Assembly: GCF_002105755.1 (NCBI RefSeq) | Contig: NZ_CP020821.1 | Location: 3,410,001 to 3,474,000, forward strand | Length of the DNA: 64,000 nt | DNA from: Mycobacterium colombiense CECT 3035 | GTDB taxonomy: Bacteria > Actinomycetota > Actinomycetes > Mycobacteriales > Mycobacteriaceae | Direction: 5' to 3' | Made by a program: the position numbers and the translations under genes | The notes under the pieces: generated by a model | Database searches by the model: none | What the model saw: only the letters and a program-made list of their open reading frames with translations | What the model was told of the DNA's origin: nothing | In this document: piece by piece, positions 28,210-37,165 of the stretch | How positions within the stretch are numbered: the first letter of the stretch is position 1 | Layout of the letters: each line of letters begins with the position of its first letter

Positions 28210-28755
28210 ATGGCGTCACACTCGCGCGAAGATCTCGAGGCATGGGTCGACCGCTGGCTGCAGGCCAATAAGGACTGCGAGAAGGCCGGTGACTGGCGAC
28301 CGTTGGCGGACTTCTACACCCAGGACGCCACCTACGGCTGGAACATCGGCCCTAAGGAGGACGTGATGTGCGTCGGCGTCGACGAGATCCGCGACGTCGC
28401 GCTGGGCCTGGAGATGGAGGGCCTGGAGAATTGGGTGTACGAGTACCAGAAGGTGCTCATCGACGAGAAGCAGGGCGAGATCGTCGGCTTCTGGAAGCAG
28501 ATCGTCAACAAGGCCGACGGCACCCAGGACGAGATCTACGGCATCGGCGGCAGCTGGTTCCGGCTCAACGGTGACCAAAAGATCGAATGGCAGCGCGATT
28601 TCTTCGACTTCGGGCACGTCGCCTACATGTTCGGCAAACTCATCGAGTCCGGCGACCTGAGCGAGGGCATGCAGAAGCGGATCGAGCGCAGCATCGCCGG
28701 CGAAAAGCTGCCCGGCTACTACCCGCTGGGCGAGGCCCCCGTCCCCATCTGGTGA
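28210..28755 (+). CDS. SnoaL/NTF2-like protein (Rv0762c-like)
   Basis: The 181-residue product has the look of a SnoaL-like cone-shaped alpha+beta fold: an N-terminal helix (LEAWVDRWLQANKDCEKAG), WRPLADFYTQDATYGW, and then several strands. ATG 28210 follows AAGGAC and matches the length I recall for Rv0762c; the longer open frame from 28162 overlaps the ferredoxin. It closes the cyp51 operon. Catalysis is not assured because the family includes many non-enzymes. Confidence 0.85.
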   Translation: MASHSREDLEAWVDRWLQANKDCEKAGDWRPLADFYTQDATYGWNIGPKEDVMCVGVDEIRDVALGLEMEGLENWVYEYQKVLIDEKQGEIVGFWKQIVNKADGTQDEIYGIGGSWFRLNGDQKIEWQRDFFDFGHVAYMFGKLIESGDLSEGMQKRIERSIAGEKLPGYYPLGEAPVPIW

Positions 28756-28793
28756 GGGGGGAGCCAACCAAGCATTTGATTTGTTGCACGCGC

Positions 28794-28863
28794 TATGCTG
28801 ACGCGACAAGGGTGCCTGTGGCACTCGTCACCTAGCTGGCCGGCATGAAGGGGCCGGTCAGCT
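28794..28863 (+). promoter_or_regulatory. adhB promoter and structured 5' leader
   Basis: TATGCT at 28794-28799 fits a -10 box. Downstream lie two hairpins: GTGCC-TGT-GGCAC (28812-28824), and a 10-bp stem AGCTGGCCGG/CCGGTCAGCT (28834-28843 with 28854-28863, one G-U pair) with a 10-nt loop. The adhB GTG follows 37 nt later, so the mRNA would have a leader of about 95 nt. The stems could be a terminator for the cyp51 operon or a regulatory leader; there is no U-tract. Confidence 0.5.
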
Positions 28864-28900
28864 CTGATCGATTCAAAGGCGAAATGGGGTCAGGACCATC

Positions 28901-30028
28901 GTGAAGACAAAAGGCGCACTGATCTGGGAGTTCAATCAGCCCTGGTCAATCGAGGAAATCGAGATCGGCGACCCGCAAGCGCATGAGGTCAAGATCCAGA
29001 TGGAAGCGGCGGGCATGTGCCACTCCGACCATCACCTGGTCACCGGGGGCATCCCGATGGCCGGTTTCCCGGTGCTGGGCGGCCACGAGGGCGCGGGCAT
29101 CGTCACCGAGGTCGGCCCCGGCGTGGAAGACATCGCCCCGGGTGACCACGTCGTGCTGTCGTTCATCCCGTCCTGCGGGCAGTGTCCGACCTGTCAGGCC
29201 GGCATGCGCAACCTGTGCGACCTCGGCGCCGGCCTGCTGGGCGGCGCCGCGGTGTCCGATGGCACCTTCCGGATCCAGGCCCGCGGCCAGAACGTCTTCC
29301 CCATGACGCTGCTGGGCACGTTCTCCCCCTACATGGTCGTGCACCGCAGCTCGGTGGTGAAGATCGACCCGTCCGTCCCGTTCGAGGTGGCCGCGCTGGT
29401 CGGCTGCGGCGTCACCACCGGTTACGGTTCGTCGGTCCGCACCGCCGACATCCGCCCGGGCCAGGACGTCGCCATCGTCGGCGTCGGCGGGGTCGGCATG
29501 GCGGCGCTGCAGGGCGCCGTCAACGCCGGAGCGCGCTACATCTTCGCGATCGACCCGGTCGAATGGAAGCGCGACCAGGCGCTCAAGTTCGGCGCCACCC
29601 ACGTCTACCCCGACATCATGGCCGCCATGGCGGGCATGGCCGAGGTCACCTACGGCCTGATGGCCCACAAGGTCGTGGTCACCGTCGGTGAGCTGCATGG
29701 CGCCGACGTCGACAACTACCTGAACATCACCCAAAAGGGCGGCACCTGCGTGCTGACCGCCATCGGCAGCCTGCTGGACACCAATGTCAACCTGAACCTG
29801 GCGATGCTGACCCTGATGCAGAAGAACCTGCAGGGCACCATCTTCGGTGGCGGCAACCCTCAGTACGACATCCCGCAGCTGCTGTCGATGTACAAGGCCG
29901 GCAAGCTGAACCTGGACGACATGATCACCCGGCAGTACAAGCTGGAGCAGATCAACGACGGCTACCAGGACATGCTGGACGGCAAGAACATTCGCGGCGT
30001 CATCCGGTTCACCGACGCCGACCGGTAA
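28901..30028 (+). CDS. adhB: Zinc-dependent alcohol dehydrogenase (AdhB-like)
   Basis: A 375-residue medium-chain dehydrogenase. The catalytic zinc site is C40, H62 and E63 (GHEGAG). The structural zinc site is the cysteine quartet 92, 95, 98 and 106 (SCGQCPTCQAG...LCDL). The NAD fold has VAIVGVGGVGMAAL followed by an acidic residue (FAIDPV), favouring NAD. It corresponds to Mtb AdhB (Rv0761c). The GTG start follows a long leader with hairpins, unlike most genes here. It may oxidise alcohols from the P450 pathway upstream. Confidence 0.93.
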   Translation: MKTKGALIWEFNQPWSIEEIEIGDPQAHEVKIQMEAAGMCHSDHHLVTGGIPMAGFPVLGGHEGAGIVTEVGPGVEDIAPGDHVVLSFIPSCGQCPTCQAGMRNLCDLGAGLLGGAAVSDGTFRIQARGQNVFPMTLLGTFSPYMVVHRSSVVKIDPSVPFEVAALVGCGVTTGYGSSVRTADIRPGQDVAIVGVGGVGMAALQGAVNAGARYIFAIDPVEWKRDQALKFGATHVYPDIMAAMAGMAEVTYGLMAHKVVVTVGELHGADVDNYLNITQKGGTCVLTAIGSLLDTNVNLNLAMLTLMQKNLQGTIFGGGNPQYDIPQLLSMYKAGKLNLDDMITRQYKLEQINDGYQDMLDGKNIRGVIRFTDADR

Positions 30029-30052
30029 CCACCTATCAGCCGCGTCCGCTCA

Positions 30053-32106
30053 GTGACCGGCTTCGGCCACCTCATGGCGCCGGGACGCATCGGCGCCATG
30101 AGCGTGCGCAACCGCCTGGTCATGTCTCCGATGGAGACGATGTACGGGACGCCGGACGGGCTGCCGTCACAGCGCACCCGCGACTACTTCGCCGCACGCG
30201 CCCGCGGCGGGGTCGGGCTGATCACGTTGGGCGCCACCGGGGTTGACCACCATCACCCCGAGACCCCCGGCGGCCTGCACCTGGCCACCGACGACGCCGT
30301 GAGCGCGCATCGTGCGCTGGTCGACGTGGTGCACGAGCACGGCGCCAAGATTCAGCCCCAGATCGTGCACGCGGGCCGGACGGCCTGGGGCCGGAGATCT
30401 TCGGCGTCGAATCGCTGGGGCCCTCGGTGATTCCCTCCTACCTCACCGGGCGCCCGTCGGCCGAGATCAGCCCGCAGCAGCTGACCGCGGTGTTCGATCT
30501 GTTCAAGGCCGCGGCCCGGCGCGCCGTCGAGGCCGGCTACGACGGCATCGAGCTGCACGCCGCGCATGGTTACATGCTGTTGGGCTCGTTCCTTGCCCCG
30601 CAACGCAATCGGCGCACCGACGACTATCGGGGTGACTCCGCCCGCGGCCGGGTGCGGGTGGTGCTCGAGGCGCTGGCCGCGATCCGGTCCGAGATCGGCG
30701 ATGCCCTGCCGATCACACTGCGCATCTCCGGCTACGAACGCGTCGCCGGCGGCCGGGCCATCTACGAAACCGCCCGGCTGGCACCCGAACTCGTCGCCGC
30801 CGGCGTCGACGCCTTCCACGTCAGCGGCGGGGTGATCGATCGGCTGGTCACCGGCATGGTCAACGGCGCCGACGATGGCGACGAGCTCAACGTCGGCGCC
30901 GCGGCCGCCGTCAAGCAGGCGGTCGACGTGCCGGTGATCGCCGTCGGCCGCATCCACGACCCGGCCCGCGCCGAACGGATCCTGGCCGACGGCCGGGCGG
31001 ACTTCATCGCGATGGGCCGCCCGCTGCTGGCCGACCCCGACCTGCCGCGCAAGATCGCATCCGGCGAGGCGCACCGGATCCGCAAGTGCATCTCGTGCGA
31101 AAACTGCATCGACGCAATGGAACAGCGCTTCTCCGTCGACTGTGCGGTCAACCCGCGGACCGGCAAGGAGCGTCAGCTGTCCGCGGTCCGCGCCGACCGC
31201 GCCAAACGAGTGGTGGTGATCGGCGGCGGGCCGGCCGGGCTGGAGGCCGCGCGGGTCGCGGCCGAGCGCGGCCACCACGTCACGCTGTTCGAGCGCGGCG
31301 CGCAGCTGGGCGGGGCGTTGCGCTGGGCCTCGGTGCTGCACCCGGAGAACCAGCCGTTCCTGCGCTACCTGTGCGACGAGGTCAGGGCGAGCAGCACCGA
31401 GGTGCGGCTGGGCCACCCGGCGTCGGTGCACGACGTCGTCGCGACCGCCCCGGACGCGGTAGTGGTGGCCACCGGCGGCCGTGTCGTCGTGCCCCCGATT
31501 CCCGGCGCCGACCGCGCGCACGTGCACACCGGGCCCGGCCTACGCGAATTACTCGGTGGCCGTGCGCCTTCCGGTGCCCCGGCCTGGCAGCGCATCGGCG
31601 CCTCGGCGTTGTCCGGGTGGCCGCAGCGGCTGGTGCGGCCCGCCGCGATCCGGTTCGCCAGCCGGGCCTGGATGCCGATAGGACGTCGCGTCGTCATCGT
31701 CGGCGGCGACCTGGTCGCCCTCGAATTGGCCGAATTCCTTGCCGGCCGGGGCCGATTGGTGGCCGTACTCGAAGCCGGCAAGGACATCGCTCCCGAAGTG
31801 GGCAACAAGCGCAAGACCGAACACATGGACCGTCTCGACCGACTGGGCGTCACCGTGCACGTCCGCGCGGCCACCGAACGCATCACCGCCGATGCGGTGG
31901 AATTCACCCCCGCGGGCGGAACCACCCGGCGGCTGGCCGCCGACAGCGTCGTGCTGGCCGGCACGGTCGAGCCCGACACCGCCCTGTTCGACGCGATCGT
32001 CGAGGCCCTGCCGGGCGCCGAGGTGCACGCCGCGGGCGACTGCACCGGACTCGGCCTGATCCGCAAAGCCACCGAGGACGGCGCGCGCGCCGCGTGCGCC
32101 ATATGA
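30053..32106 (+). pseudogene. NADH:flavin oxidoreductase/2,4-dienoyl-CoA reductase family, frameshifted
   Basis: Two adjoining frames together encode one protein of the old-yellow-enzyme/FadH type. The first 108 codons (GTG 30053 to about 30374) give MAPGRIGAMSVRNRLVMSP and run to QPQIVHAG. The frame is then lost near 30373-30379, and the partner frame continues as PDGLGPEIFGVESLGPS. GGGCCGG there would be GGGCCCGG in an intact gene, a 1-nt loss. The rest holds the TIM barrel (GYDGIELHAAHGYML), the 4Fe-4S cysteines (CISCENC...C), the FAD site VVVIGGGPAGLEAA and a second Rossmann site. All else looks functional, so a sequencing error or a recent mutation is equally possible. Confidence 0.8.
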
Positions 32107-32125
32107 GAAGACAGGAGAATCAACG

Positions 32126-32545
32126 ATGACCCAAACCGCCCAATCCCCCGCACTGACGGCGTCGCAATCGTCCTGGCGTTGCGCACAGGCCAAGGACCGC
32201 GAGGGCTGGCTCGCGCTGATGACCGACGACGTCGTCATCGAGGATCCGATCGGCAAGTCCGTCACCAACCCCGACGGCACCGGGGTGCGCGGCAAGGCGG
32301 CCGTCGGGGAGTTCTTCGACAACAACATCGCGCAGAACCAGCTAACCATCACGTGCGAGGAGACCTTTCCGTCGAGTTCGCCCGACGAGATCGCTCATAT
32401 TCTGGTGCTGCAGAGCAGGTTTGAAGGCGGAGTCACCAGCAAGGTGCGCGGCGTGTTCACCTACAAGGTCAACGAGGCCGGACTGATCACCAACATGCGC
32501 GGGTACTGGAACCTCGACGTGATGGAGTTCGGCAAGGAGGACTGA
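32126..32545 (+). CDS. Ketosteroid-isomerase-fold protein (Rv0760c-like)
   Basis: A 139-residue NTF2-like protein nearly identical in pattern to Mtb Rv0760c, whose structure has a steroid-binding KSI fold. Asp40 in DDVVIEDPIGKSV matches the KSI general base position. AGGAG lies upstream of ATG 32126. It follows the frameshifted reductase by 19 nt, so the two may have been co-transcribed. Together with CYP51 and mce4 this hints at sterol metabolism, although no isomerase activity can be assumed. Confidence 0.9.
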   Translation: MTQTAQSPALTASQSSWRCAQAKDREGWLALMTDDVVIEDPIGKSVTNPDGTGVRGKAAVGEFFDNNIAQNQLTITCEETFPSSSPDEIAHILVLQSRFEGGVTSKVRGVFTYKVNEAGLITNMRGYWNLDVMEFGKED

Positions 32546-32573
32546 GTCGGCCCCTCGGCCGAAGTCGATTTCC

Positions 32574-33233
32574 CTAGCGGCGCGTGAAGATCAGGTGCGC
32601 GACGCCGCTGGGGCTGCTCACCGACTCCACCGCGTCGAATCGCCGCTCGAGGCCCTCCAGCCCGTCCCACAGCGGCTCCCCGCGCCCCAAGATGATCGGC
32701 ACCACCGCGATGTGCAGATGGTCGACGAGGTCCGCGGCAAGGAATTGGCGGATGCTCGTCGGCCCACCCCCGAGGCGAATATCGCTGTCCCCGGCGGCTT
32801 TTCGTGCGATCTGGAGGGATTCGACGGGACTCGCGTCGATGAAGTGGAAAGTGGTGCCGCCGTCCATCTCGATCGAGGGCCGGGGGTGATGAGTGAGTAC
32901 GAACACCGGGGTATGAAACGGCGGCTCCGTCCCCCACCAGCCTCTCCATTCTTCGCCGCCCTTGCCACCCGTCCACGGTCCGCGCTGCGGCCCGAACTTG
33001 TTGCGACCCATGATCTCGGCGCCGACGCCCGGCGCCCATTGGCTGGCCAGGGCGTCGTCGACGCCGGTGGCCCCGCCCGGCTCGCCGTGCATGGCGCGGA
33101 AGGTTCGTGTCGCGAAAAACCACTCGTGCAACCGTCCGGCGGCATGCCCGAACGGCGCATCCATGCTTTGGCCGATCCCCGTACCGAAGCCGTCGAGGGA
33201 AATCGAAAAGTTGTGCACGCGCACTCGTGACAT
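32574..33233 (-). CDS. Dihydrofolate reductase/RibD C-terminal domain family protein
   Basis: A 219-residue protein. The N-terminus VRVHNFSISLDGFG resembles the RibD-C/DHFR opening, GAEIMGRNKFGPQRGPW the cofactor loop, and DIRLGGGPTSIRQFLAADLVD, shown in part, the Gly-rich NADPH site. LVDHLHIAVVPIILGRGEPL is a family hallmark. ATG 33233 has AGGAGAG 7 nt upstream. Such proteins reduce pterins or related compounds, but most are uncharacterised. It is convergent with the gene at 32126 and divergent from the HIT gene. Confidence 0.87.
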   Translation of the reverse strand: MSRVRVHNFSISLDGFGTGIGQSMDAPFGHAAGRLHEWFFATRTFRAMHGEPGGATGVDDALASQWAPGVGAEIMGRNKFGPQRGPWTGGKGGEEWRGWWGTEPPFHTPVFVLTHHPRPSIEMDGGTTFHFIDASPVESLQIARKAAGDSDIRLGGGPTSIRQFLAADLVDHLHIAVVPIILGRGEPLWDGLEGLERRFDAVESVSSPSGVAHLIFTRR

Positions 33234-33367
33234 AGGGACACTCTCCTGTTGTGGGCTGTCGCAGGATGGACCCGCGCCACCGGCCAAACTCATCGGTCCC
33301 TCGCCGGGATCGCCGTGTGGGGCTGTGTCCGAGGGTGACCACGGCACGGCCGCAATTTCGCCGAACC

Positions 33368-33373
33368 TATGCT
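33368..33373 (+). promoter_or_regulatory. -10 box of the HIT gene, leaderless type
   Basis: TATGCT is followed by GGGGCC and then ATG 33380, giving the TANNNT-N6-start layout. Confidence 0.6.
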
Positions 33374-33379
33374 GGGGCC

Positions 33380-33784
33380 ATGGCGTCGATCTTCACCAAG
33401 ATCATCAACCGTGAACTACCCGGCCGCTTCGTTTACGAGGACGACGACGTCGTCGCGTTCCTGACGATCGAGCCGATGACGCAGGGACACACGCTCGTCG
33501 TGCCCCGCGCCGAACTCGACAACTGGCAGGACGTCGACGGCCCGGCCTTCGCCCGGGTCATGGAGGTCAGCCAGTTGATCGGCAAGGCGGTGTGCAAGGC
33601 GTTCAGGACCGAGCGGTCCGGCCTGATCATCGCCGGGCTGGAGGTGCCCCACCTGCACGTGCACGTCTTCCCCACCCGCAGCCTCAGCGACTTCGGCTTC
33701 GCCAACGTCGACCGCAACCCATCGGCGGAATCGCTGGACGAGGCCCAGGCCAAGATCAAGGCGGCGCTGGCTCAGTTGGCGTGA
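33380..33784 (+). CDS. HIT-family nucleotide hydrolase (Rv0759c-like)
   Basis: A 134-residue HIT protein. The triad is HLHVHVFP (His91, 93, 95), preceded by the [17 protein letters not shown] segment typical of HINT/HIT hydrolases. It probably cleaves nucleoside phosphoramidates or AMP-conjugates. ATG 33380 is supported by a -10 box 6 nt upstream. Its last 13 nt overlap the 3' end of phoR on the other strand. Confidence 0.92.
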   Translation: MASIFTKIINRELPGRFVYEDDDVVAFLTIEPMTQGHTLVVPRAELDNWQDVDGPAFARVMEVSQLIGKAVCKAFRTERSGLIIAGLEVPHLHVHVFPTRSLSDFGFANVDRNPSAESLDEAQAKIKAALAQLA

Positions 33785-35214
33785 GCCGGCTCGGGCGCGG
33801 ACACGTCGCTGATGCGCGGCAGCGTCACCCGGAACCGGCAGCCCTCGCCCGGCGCGGTGGTCACGCTGACGGCGCCGCCGTGCGCGCGCACCAGCGACTC
33901 GACGATCGATAGCCCCAGGCCGGTACCCCCGCTGGCCCGGGCCCGCGACGAGTCGGTGCGATAGAACCGCTCGAAGACGCGCGACGCGTCCTCCTGGTTC
34001 ATGCCGGGGCCCTGGTCCGCCACTTCGAGCACCGCGTCGTCGCCGTCGGTGCCGACCCGCACGGTGACGTCGGCGCTTTCAGGGGTGTGCTGCAGGGCGT
34101 TGGCGACCAGGTTGCTCAGCACCTGGCGGATCCGCGCCTCGTCGCCGAGCACCTCCGGGGTGCCGGGACCGTCGAGGACCTCCATGGTGATGGTGCGCCC
34201 GGGGTCGATCGCCTGCGCGTCGTGCACGGCGTCGCTGGCCAGCGCCAGCAGGTCCACCCGATGGTGTTCGAGGGGTCGTTGCACATCGAGGCGGGCCAGC
34301 AGCAGCAGGTCGTCGACCAGCAGGCCCATCCGGGACGCCTCGTTCTCGATCCGCGACAACAGCATCGCGACGTCGCGGGCGGCGCCCTGGCGGTACAGCT
34401 CGGCGAAGCCGCGGATGGTGGTCAGCGGGGTGCGCAGTTCGTGGCTGGCGTCGGTGATGAACCGGCGCATCCGGTCCTCGGAGCTGCGGGCCTTCTCCGC
34501 CGAGGACTCCGAGGACGCCAGCGCCTGCTGAATCTGCGCGAGCATCCCATTGAGCGCCTGGGACAGCCGGCCCACCTCGGTACGCGGATCTCGTTCCGGC
34601 ACACGGCGATCCAGCTGACCGGAGGCGATCGCCGCGGCCGTGCGCTCGACCTCGACCAGCGGCCGCAGGCTGCGCTGCACCACCGCGAAGCTGGCGATGC
34701 CGACCACGGCCAGCACCGCCACCCCGATGCCCACCTGCAACCAGACCAGCCAGCTGAGCGTGTGCTGGACGTCGGACAGGTCGATCGCGACCGTCGTCAG
34801 CCCGTGCGGACCGTGCACCGACACGGCCCGCCACTGAATGTCCGAGCCGTTCACCGAGGGCAACGTCGTCGGGTTGGGGCCAACGTCGTTGTCCGCCGGT
34901 AACGCCGGTTCGGCGTTGCGGTCGTTGATGGCGGTGAACGGGGTGCCGTCGATGCTGACGCCGCGCACATAGAACTTCGACGGCGGCCGGCCCGGGTCGG
35001 GACCCTCGTAGGGTGGCGGCGACTGCCGCCGCGGGGCCTGTGCCCAGCCGCGCGACGCGTCGAGCAGTGTGGAGTCGATGCGGCTGACCAGGCTGTGCCG
35101 CAGGATCGACGTGACCGCGATGCCGGACACGGCCAGGCCGCAGGCGACCAGGGCCAGGGTCGCGGCGACGAGCCCTATCCGAAGGGGCAACCCACGTCGA
35201 GGCTTGGTGTCCAT
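33772..35214 (-). CDS. phoR: Sensor histidine kinase PhoR
   Basis: A 480-residue membrane sensor. Membrane helices at about 12-34 and 155-179 enclose an extracytoplasmic sensing domain. A HAMP linker follows ([20 protein letters not shown]), then the H-box [15 protein letters not shown] with His258, and the ATPase boxes [10 protein letters not shown] (N), VADQGPGM (G1) and [10 protein letters not shown] (G2). It phosphorylates PhoP. It starts 26 nt after the phoP stop, so the two are one transcript. The C-terminus is slightly overlapped by the HIT gene. Confidence 0.96.
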   Translation of the reverse strand: MDTKPRRGLPLRIGLVAATLALVACGLAVSGIAVTSILRHSLVSRIDSTLLDASRGWAQAPRRQSPPPYEGPDPGRPPSKFYVRGVSIDGTPFTAINDRNAEPALPADNDVGPNPTTLPSVNGSDIQWRAVSVHGPHGLTTVAIDLSDVQHTLSWLVWLQVGIGVAVLAVVGIASFAVVQRSLRPLVEVERTAAAIASGQLDRRVPERDPRTEVGRLSQALNGMLAQIQQALASSESSAEKARSSEDRMRRFITDASHELRTPLTTIRGFAELYRQGAARDVAMLLSRIENEASRMGLLVDDLLLLARLDVQRPLEHHRVDLLALASDAVHDAQAIDPGRTITMEVLDGPGTPEVLGDEARIRQVLSNLVANALQHTPESADVTVRVGTDGDDAVLEVADQGPGMNQEDASRVFERFYRTDSSRARASGGTGLGLSIVESLVRAHGGAVSVTTAPGEGCRFRVTLPRISDVSAPEPAHAN

Positions 35215-35240
35215 CTATCTACTTCTCGCTGCCGTCCGGC

Positions 35241-35960
35241 TCAGCGCGGTTCGCGCAGAACATAACCCACTCCGCGCAGGGTGTGCAGCAGGCGCTTTTC
35301 GCCGGTGTCGATCTTGCGGCGCAGGTACGACACGTAGGACTCGACGACATTGACGTCACCTCCGAAGTCGTAGCGCCACACATGGTCGAGGATCTTCGGC
35401 TTGCTCAACACCGTGCCGGCATTGATCACAAAGTAACGCAGCAGCGTGAATTCGGTCGGCGACAGCGATACCGGCTGACCCGCCTTCCACACTTCGTGGG
35501 TTTCCTCGTCGAGCTCGATGTCGGCGAAAGTGAGCCGCGCGCTGCGCGGTTCGGCGCCGCCTTTGCCGGCACGGCGCAGGATGACCCGCAACCGGGCGAC
35601 GACCTCTTCGAGGCTGAACGGCTTGGTCACGTAGTCGTCACCGCCCAGCGTCAGCCCGGCGATCTTGTCCTGCAAGGAATCCCGCGCGGTCAAAAACAGT
35701 GCCGGCGCGTCGATGCCGTCGGCGCGCAGCCGCCGCAGCACCCCGAAGCCGTCCATGCCCGGCATCATCACGTCGAGGATCACGGCATCGGGTCGCGCCT
35801 CGCGCGCCCGATCCAGGGCCTGGGCTCCGTTGGTCGCGGTATAGACCTCGAAACCCTGAAATTTCAGACTCACCGAGAGCAGCTCGACGATGTTGGCTTC
35901 GTCATCGACGACGAGGATGCGGGCCTCCGGTTTGGTGTCGCTCGGGGTTGTCGATGTCAT
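35241..35960 (-). CDS. phoP: Response regulator PhoP
   Basis: A 239-residue OmpR-type regulator. The receiver domain is LVVDDEANIVELL (DD at 19-20), the phosphoacceptor is Asp63 in ILDVMMPG, and TA...KPF complete the site. The C-terminal winged helix includes LSPTEFTLLRYF and NVVESYVSYLRRKID. In Mtb it controls lipid synthesis, acid response and ESX-1 secretion. It precedes phoR. A candidate PhoP box lies 31-50 nt upstream of the start, consistent with autoregulation. Confidence 0.96.
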   Translation of the reverse strand: MTSTTPSDTKPEARILVVDDEANIVELLSVSLKFQGFEVYTATNGAQALDRAREARPDAVILDVMMPGMDGFGVLRRLRADGIDAPALFLTARDSLQDKIAGLTLGGDDYVTKPFSLEEVVARLRVILRRAGKGGAEPRSARLTFADIELDEETHEVWKAGQPVSLSPTEFTLLRYFVINAGTVLSKPKILDHVWRYDFGGDVNVVESYVSYLRRKIDTGEKRLLHTLRGVGYVLREPR

Positions 35961-35990
35961 CAGATGCTCATGTCCCTTGCTTGAACGTTT

Positions 35991-36010
35991 GCTATGTGAA
36001 GGTTGTGTGC
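35991..36010 (-). promoter_or_regulatory. Candidate PhoP box upstream of phoP
   Basis: On the plus strand TATGTGA and TGTGTGC occur in direct repeat with an 11-bp period. This resembles the inverted form of the TCACAGC-N4-TCACAGC PhoP motif, with about 9 of 14 bases matching. Weak but well placed. Confidence 0.3.
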
Positions 36011-36106
36011 TTCCTGAAAGCTCAGTGCCAACAGACTGATAGTAGTCTGCCAGGGATCATCGCATTGCCTTGGGACGTAACGCCCTTTACCGGCCTGCGT
36101 CGCGAA

Positions 36107-36112
36107 TAGACT
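36107..36112 (+). promoter_or_regulatory. -10 box of the decapeptide-repeat gene
   Basis: TAGACT is followed by CAGGGG and then ATG 36119, again the TANNNT-N6-start leaderless layout. Confidence 0.6.
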
Positions 36113-36118
36113 CAGGGG

Positions 36119-36835
36119 ATGAGCCTCGCCAGAAACATCGTCTCGGCCGCGACCGCGCCCGCCCGGGCGGGGCTGGCCGCCGCGGATGCGGGTCTGGGCG
36201 TCGCTAGCGCGGCCGTCGGCGTCGCGAAGCGTGCGCTGGGTGAGGGCGGTGCGGGCGGCACCAATGCGATGACGTCCATGCTGGGGATCGACGACGCGAT
36301 CGTCCGGGCCAACCGGCTGGCCAGGCTGCTCGACGACGACGCCCCGCTGGGCAGGGCCATCGCGGCGGACGGTCCGATCGACCGCCTGCTGCGCCCGGGC
36401 GGGGTGGTCGACATGCTGACGGCGGAGGGCGGCCTGCTGGACCGGTTGACCGCCGAGGGCGGCGCGCTGCAACGCACGCTGCAGCCCGGCGGGCTGGCCG
36501 ATCAACTGGTCGCCGAGGAAGGTCTGATCGAGCGGCTGCTGGCCGAGGACGGCCTGGCCGACCGGCTGCTGGCCGAGGGCGGCCTCGTCGACAAGCTGAC
36601 GGCCAAGAACGGGCCGCTGGATCAGCTCGCCGACGTCGCCGACACCCTGGCCCGGCTCACACCCGGGATGGAGGCGCTCGAGCCCGCCATCGCCACGCTG
36701 CAAGACGCCGTCATCGCGCTCACGATGGTGGTCAACCCGCTGAGCAACATCGCCGACCGGATCCCGCTGCCGGGGCGCCGGCGTCCGTCGTCGCGGGCGG
36801 TGCGCTCAGCGCGCGTGATCGACACCGACGACTGA
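36119..36835 (+). CDS. Decapeptide-repeat protein (Rv0756c-like)
   Basis: A 238-residue protein of unknown function. Residues 85-174 consist of nine back-to-back units of exactly 10 residues, consensus G-L-x-D-R-L-x-A-E-G (for example GLLDRLTAEG, GLIERLLAED, GLADRLLAEG). The N-terminal 50 residues are Ala/Gly-rich and could form an amphipathic helix; there is no clear signal peptide. After the repeats come an acidic helix and an Arg-rich tail. The regular Leu and Asp spacing suggests a solenoid or an amphipathic surface. It is divergent from phoP and 30 nt upstream of the tRNA gene. Confidence 0.85.
   Translation: MSLARNIVSAATAPARAGLAAADAGLGVASAAVGVAKRALGEGGAGGTNAMTSMLGIDDAIVRANRLARLLDDDAPLGRAIAADGPIDRLLRPGGVVDMLTAEGGLLDRLTAEGGALQRTLQPGGLADQLVAEEGLIERLLAEDGLADRLLAEGGLVDKLTAKNGPLDQLADVADTLARLTPGMEALEPAIATLQDAVIALTMVVNPLSNIADRIPLPGRRRPSSRAVRSARVIDTDD
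36371..36640 (+). repeat. Nine 30-bp coding repeats
   Basis: These encode the nine decapeptide units at residues 85-174 of the gene at 36119. The units are degenerate at the base level but never shift phase. Confidence 0.75.
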
Positions 36836-36864
36836 CCGATTAGGCTGGGTCCGGTTTCAACCCC

Positions 36865-36939
36865 GCCTCCTTAGCTCAGTGGTAGAGCACTCGCCTTGTA
36901 AGCGAGCGGTCGTCAGTTCAATCCTGACAGGGGGCTCCA
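36865..36939 (+). tRNA. tRNA-Thr (anticodon TGT)
   Basis: The cloverleaf folds fully. The acceptor is GCCTCCT/AGGGGGC with one G-U pair, the D-arm is GCTC...GAGC, and the anticodon stem CTCGC/GCGAG has loop CTTGTAA (anticodon TGT, reading ACA). The T-stem is GTCAG/CTGAC with loop TTCAATC, and CCA is encoded at 36937-36939. Its 3' 23 nt are duplicated at 41249, marking an integration site. Confidence 0.97.
36915..36937 (+). repeat. Left attachment repeat (tRNA-Thr 3' end)
   Basis: These 23 nt cover the T-arm, acceptor 3' strand and first C of CCA. A perfect copy in the same orientation lies at 41249-41271. Integration into a tRNA 3' end with restoration of the tRNA is the standard outcome for tyrosine-recombinase elements. 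Confidence 0.85.
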
Positions 36940-37134
36940 TTCACTCCCGTCGGTGCTGGTAGACGAGCATTTTGCTTCGAGCGGCCGTCCGGCAGCGACT
37001 GTCGTCCCCACAATTTCGCCCGCACGGACGGCAACAGATGAGAGATCTGAGTCGAACGAATCGGCGTAAGCGTCCAGGATCATCGCCGCACCACGCGGCG
37101 AAACCGATCGGCTCGCCACAAATAGGGAATTCGC

Positions 37135-37159
37135 TCTAGAACGGTAGATCTATTACAGT
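37135..37159 (+). promoter_or_regulatory. Promoter and probable operator of the island operon
   Basis: TACAGT (37154-37159) ends 6 nt before ATG 37166. Just upstream are the palindrome TAGATCTA (37145-37152) and the inverted repeat TCTA-N6-TAGA (37135-37148), likely operator half-sites for the operon's own TetR. Confidence 0.5.
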
Positions 37160-37165
37160 GGGCGC

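Noticed and set aside
36913..37119. A 68-codon minus-strand frame at the left end of the island, considered as an integrase remnant
   Set aside because: It reads through the tRNA 3' end, has no recombinase motif (no Arg-His-Tyr pattern) and no ribosome site.
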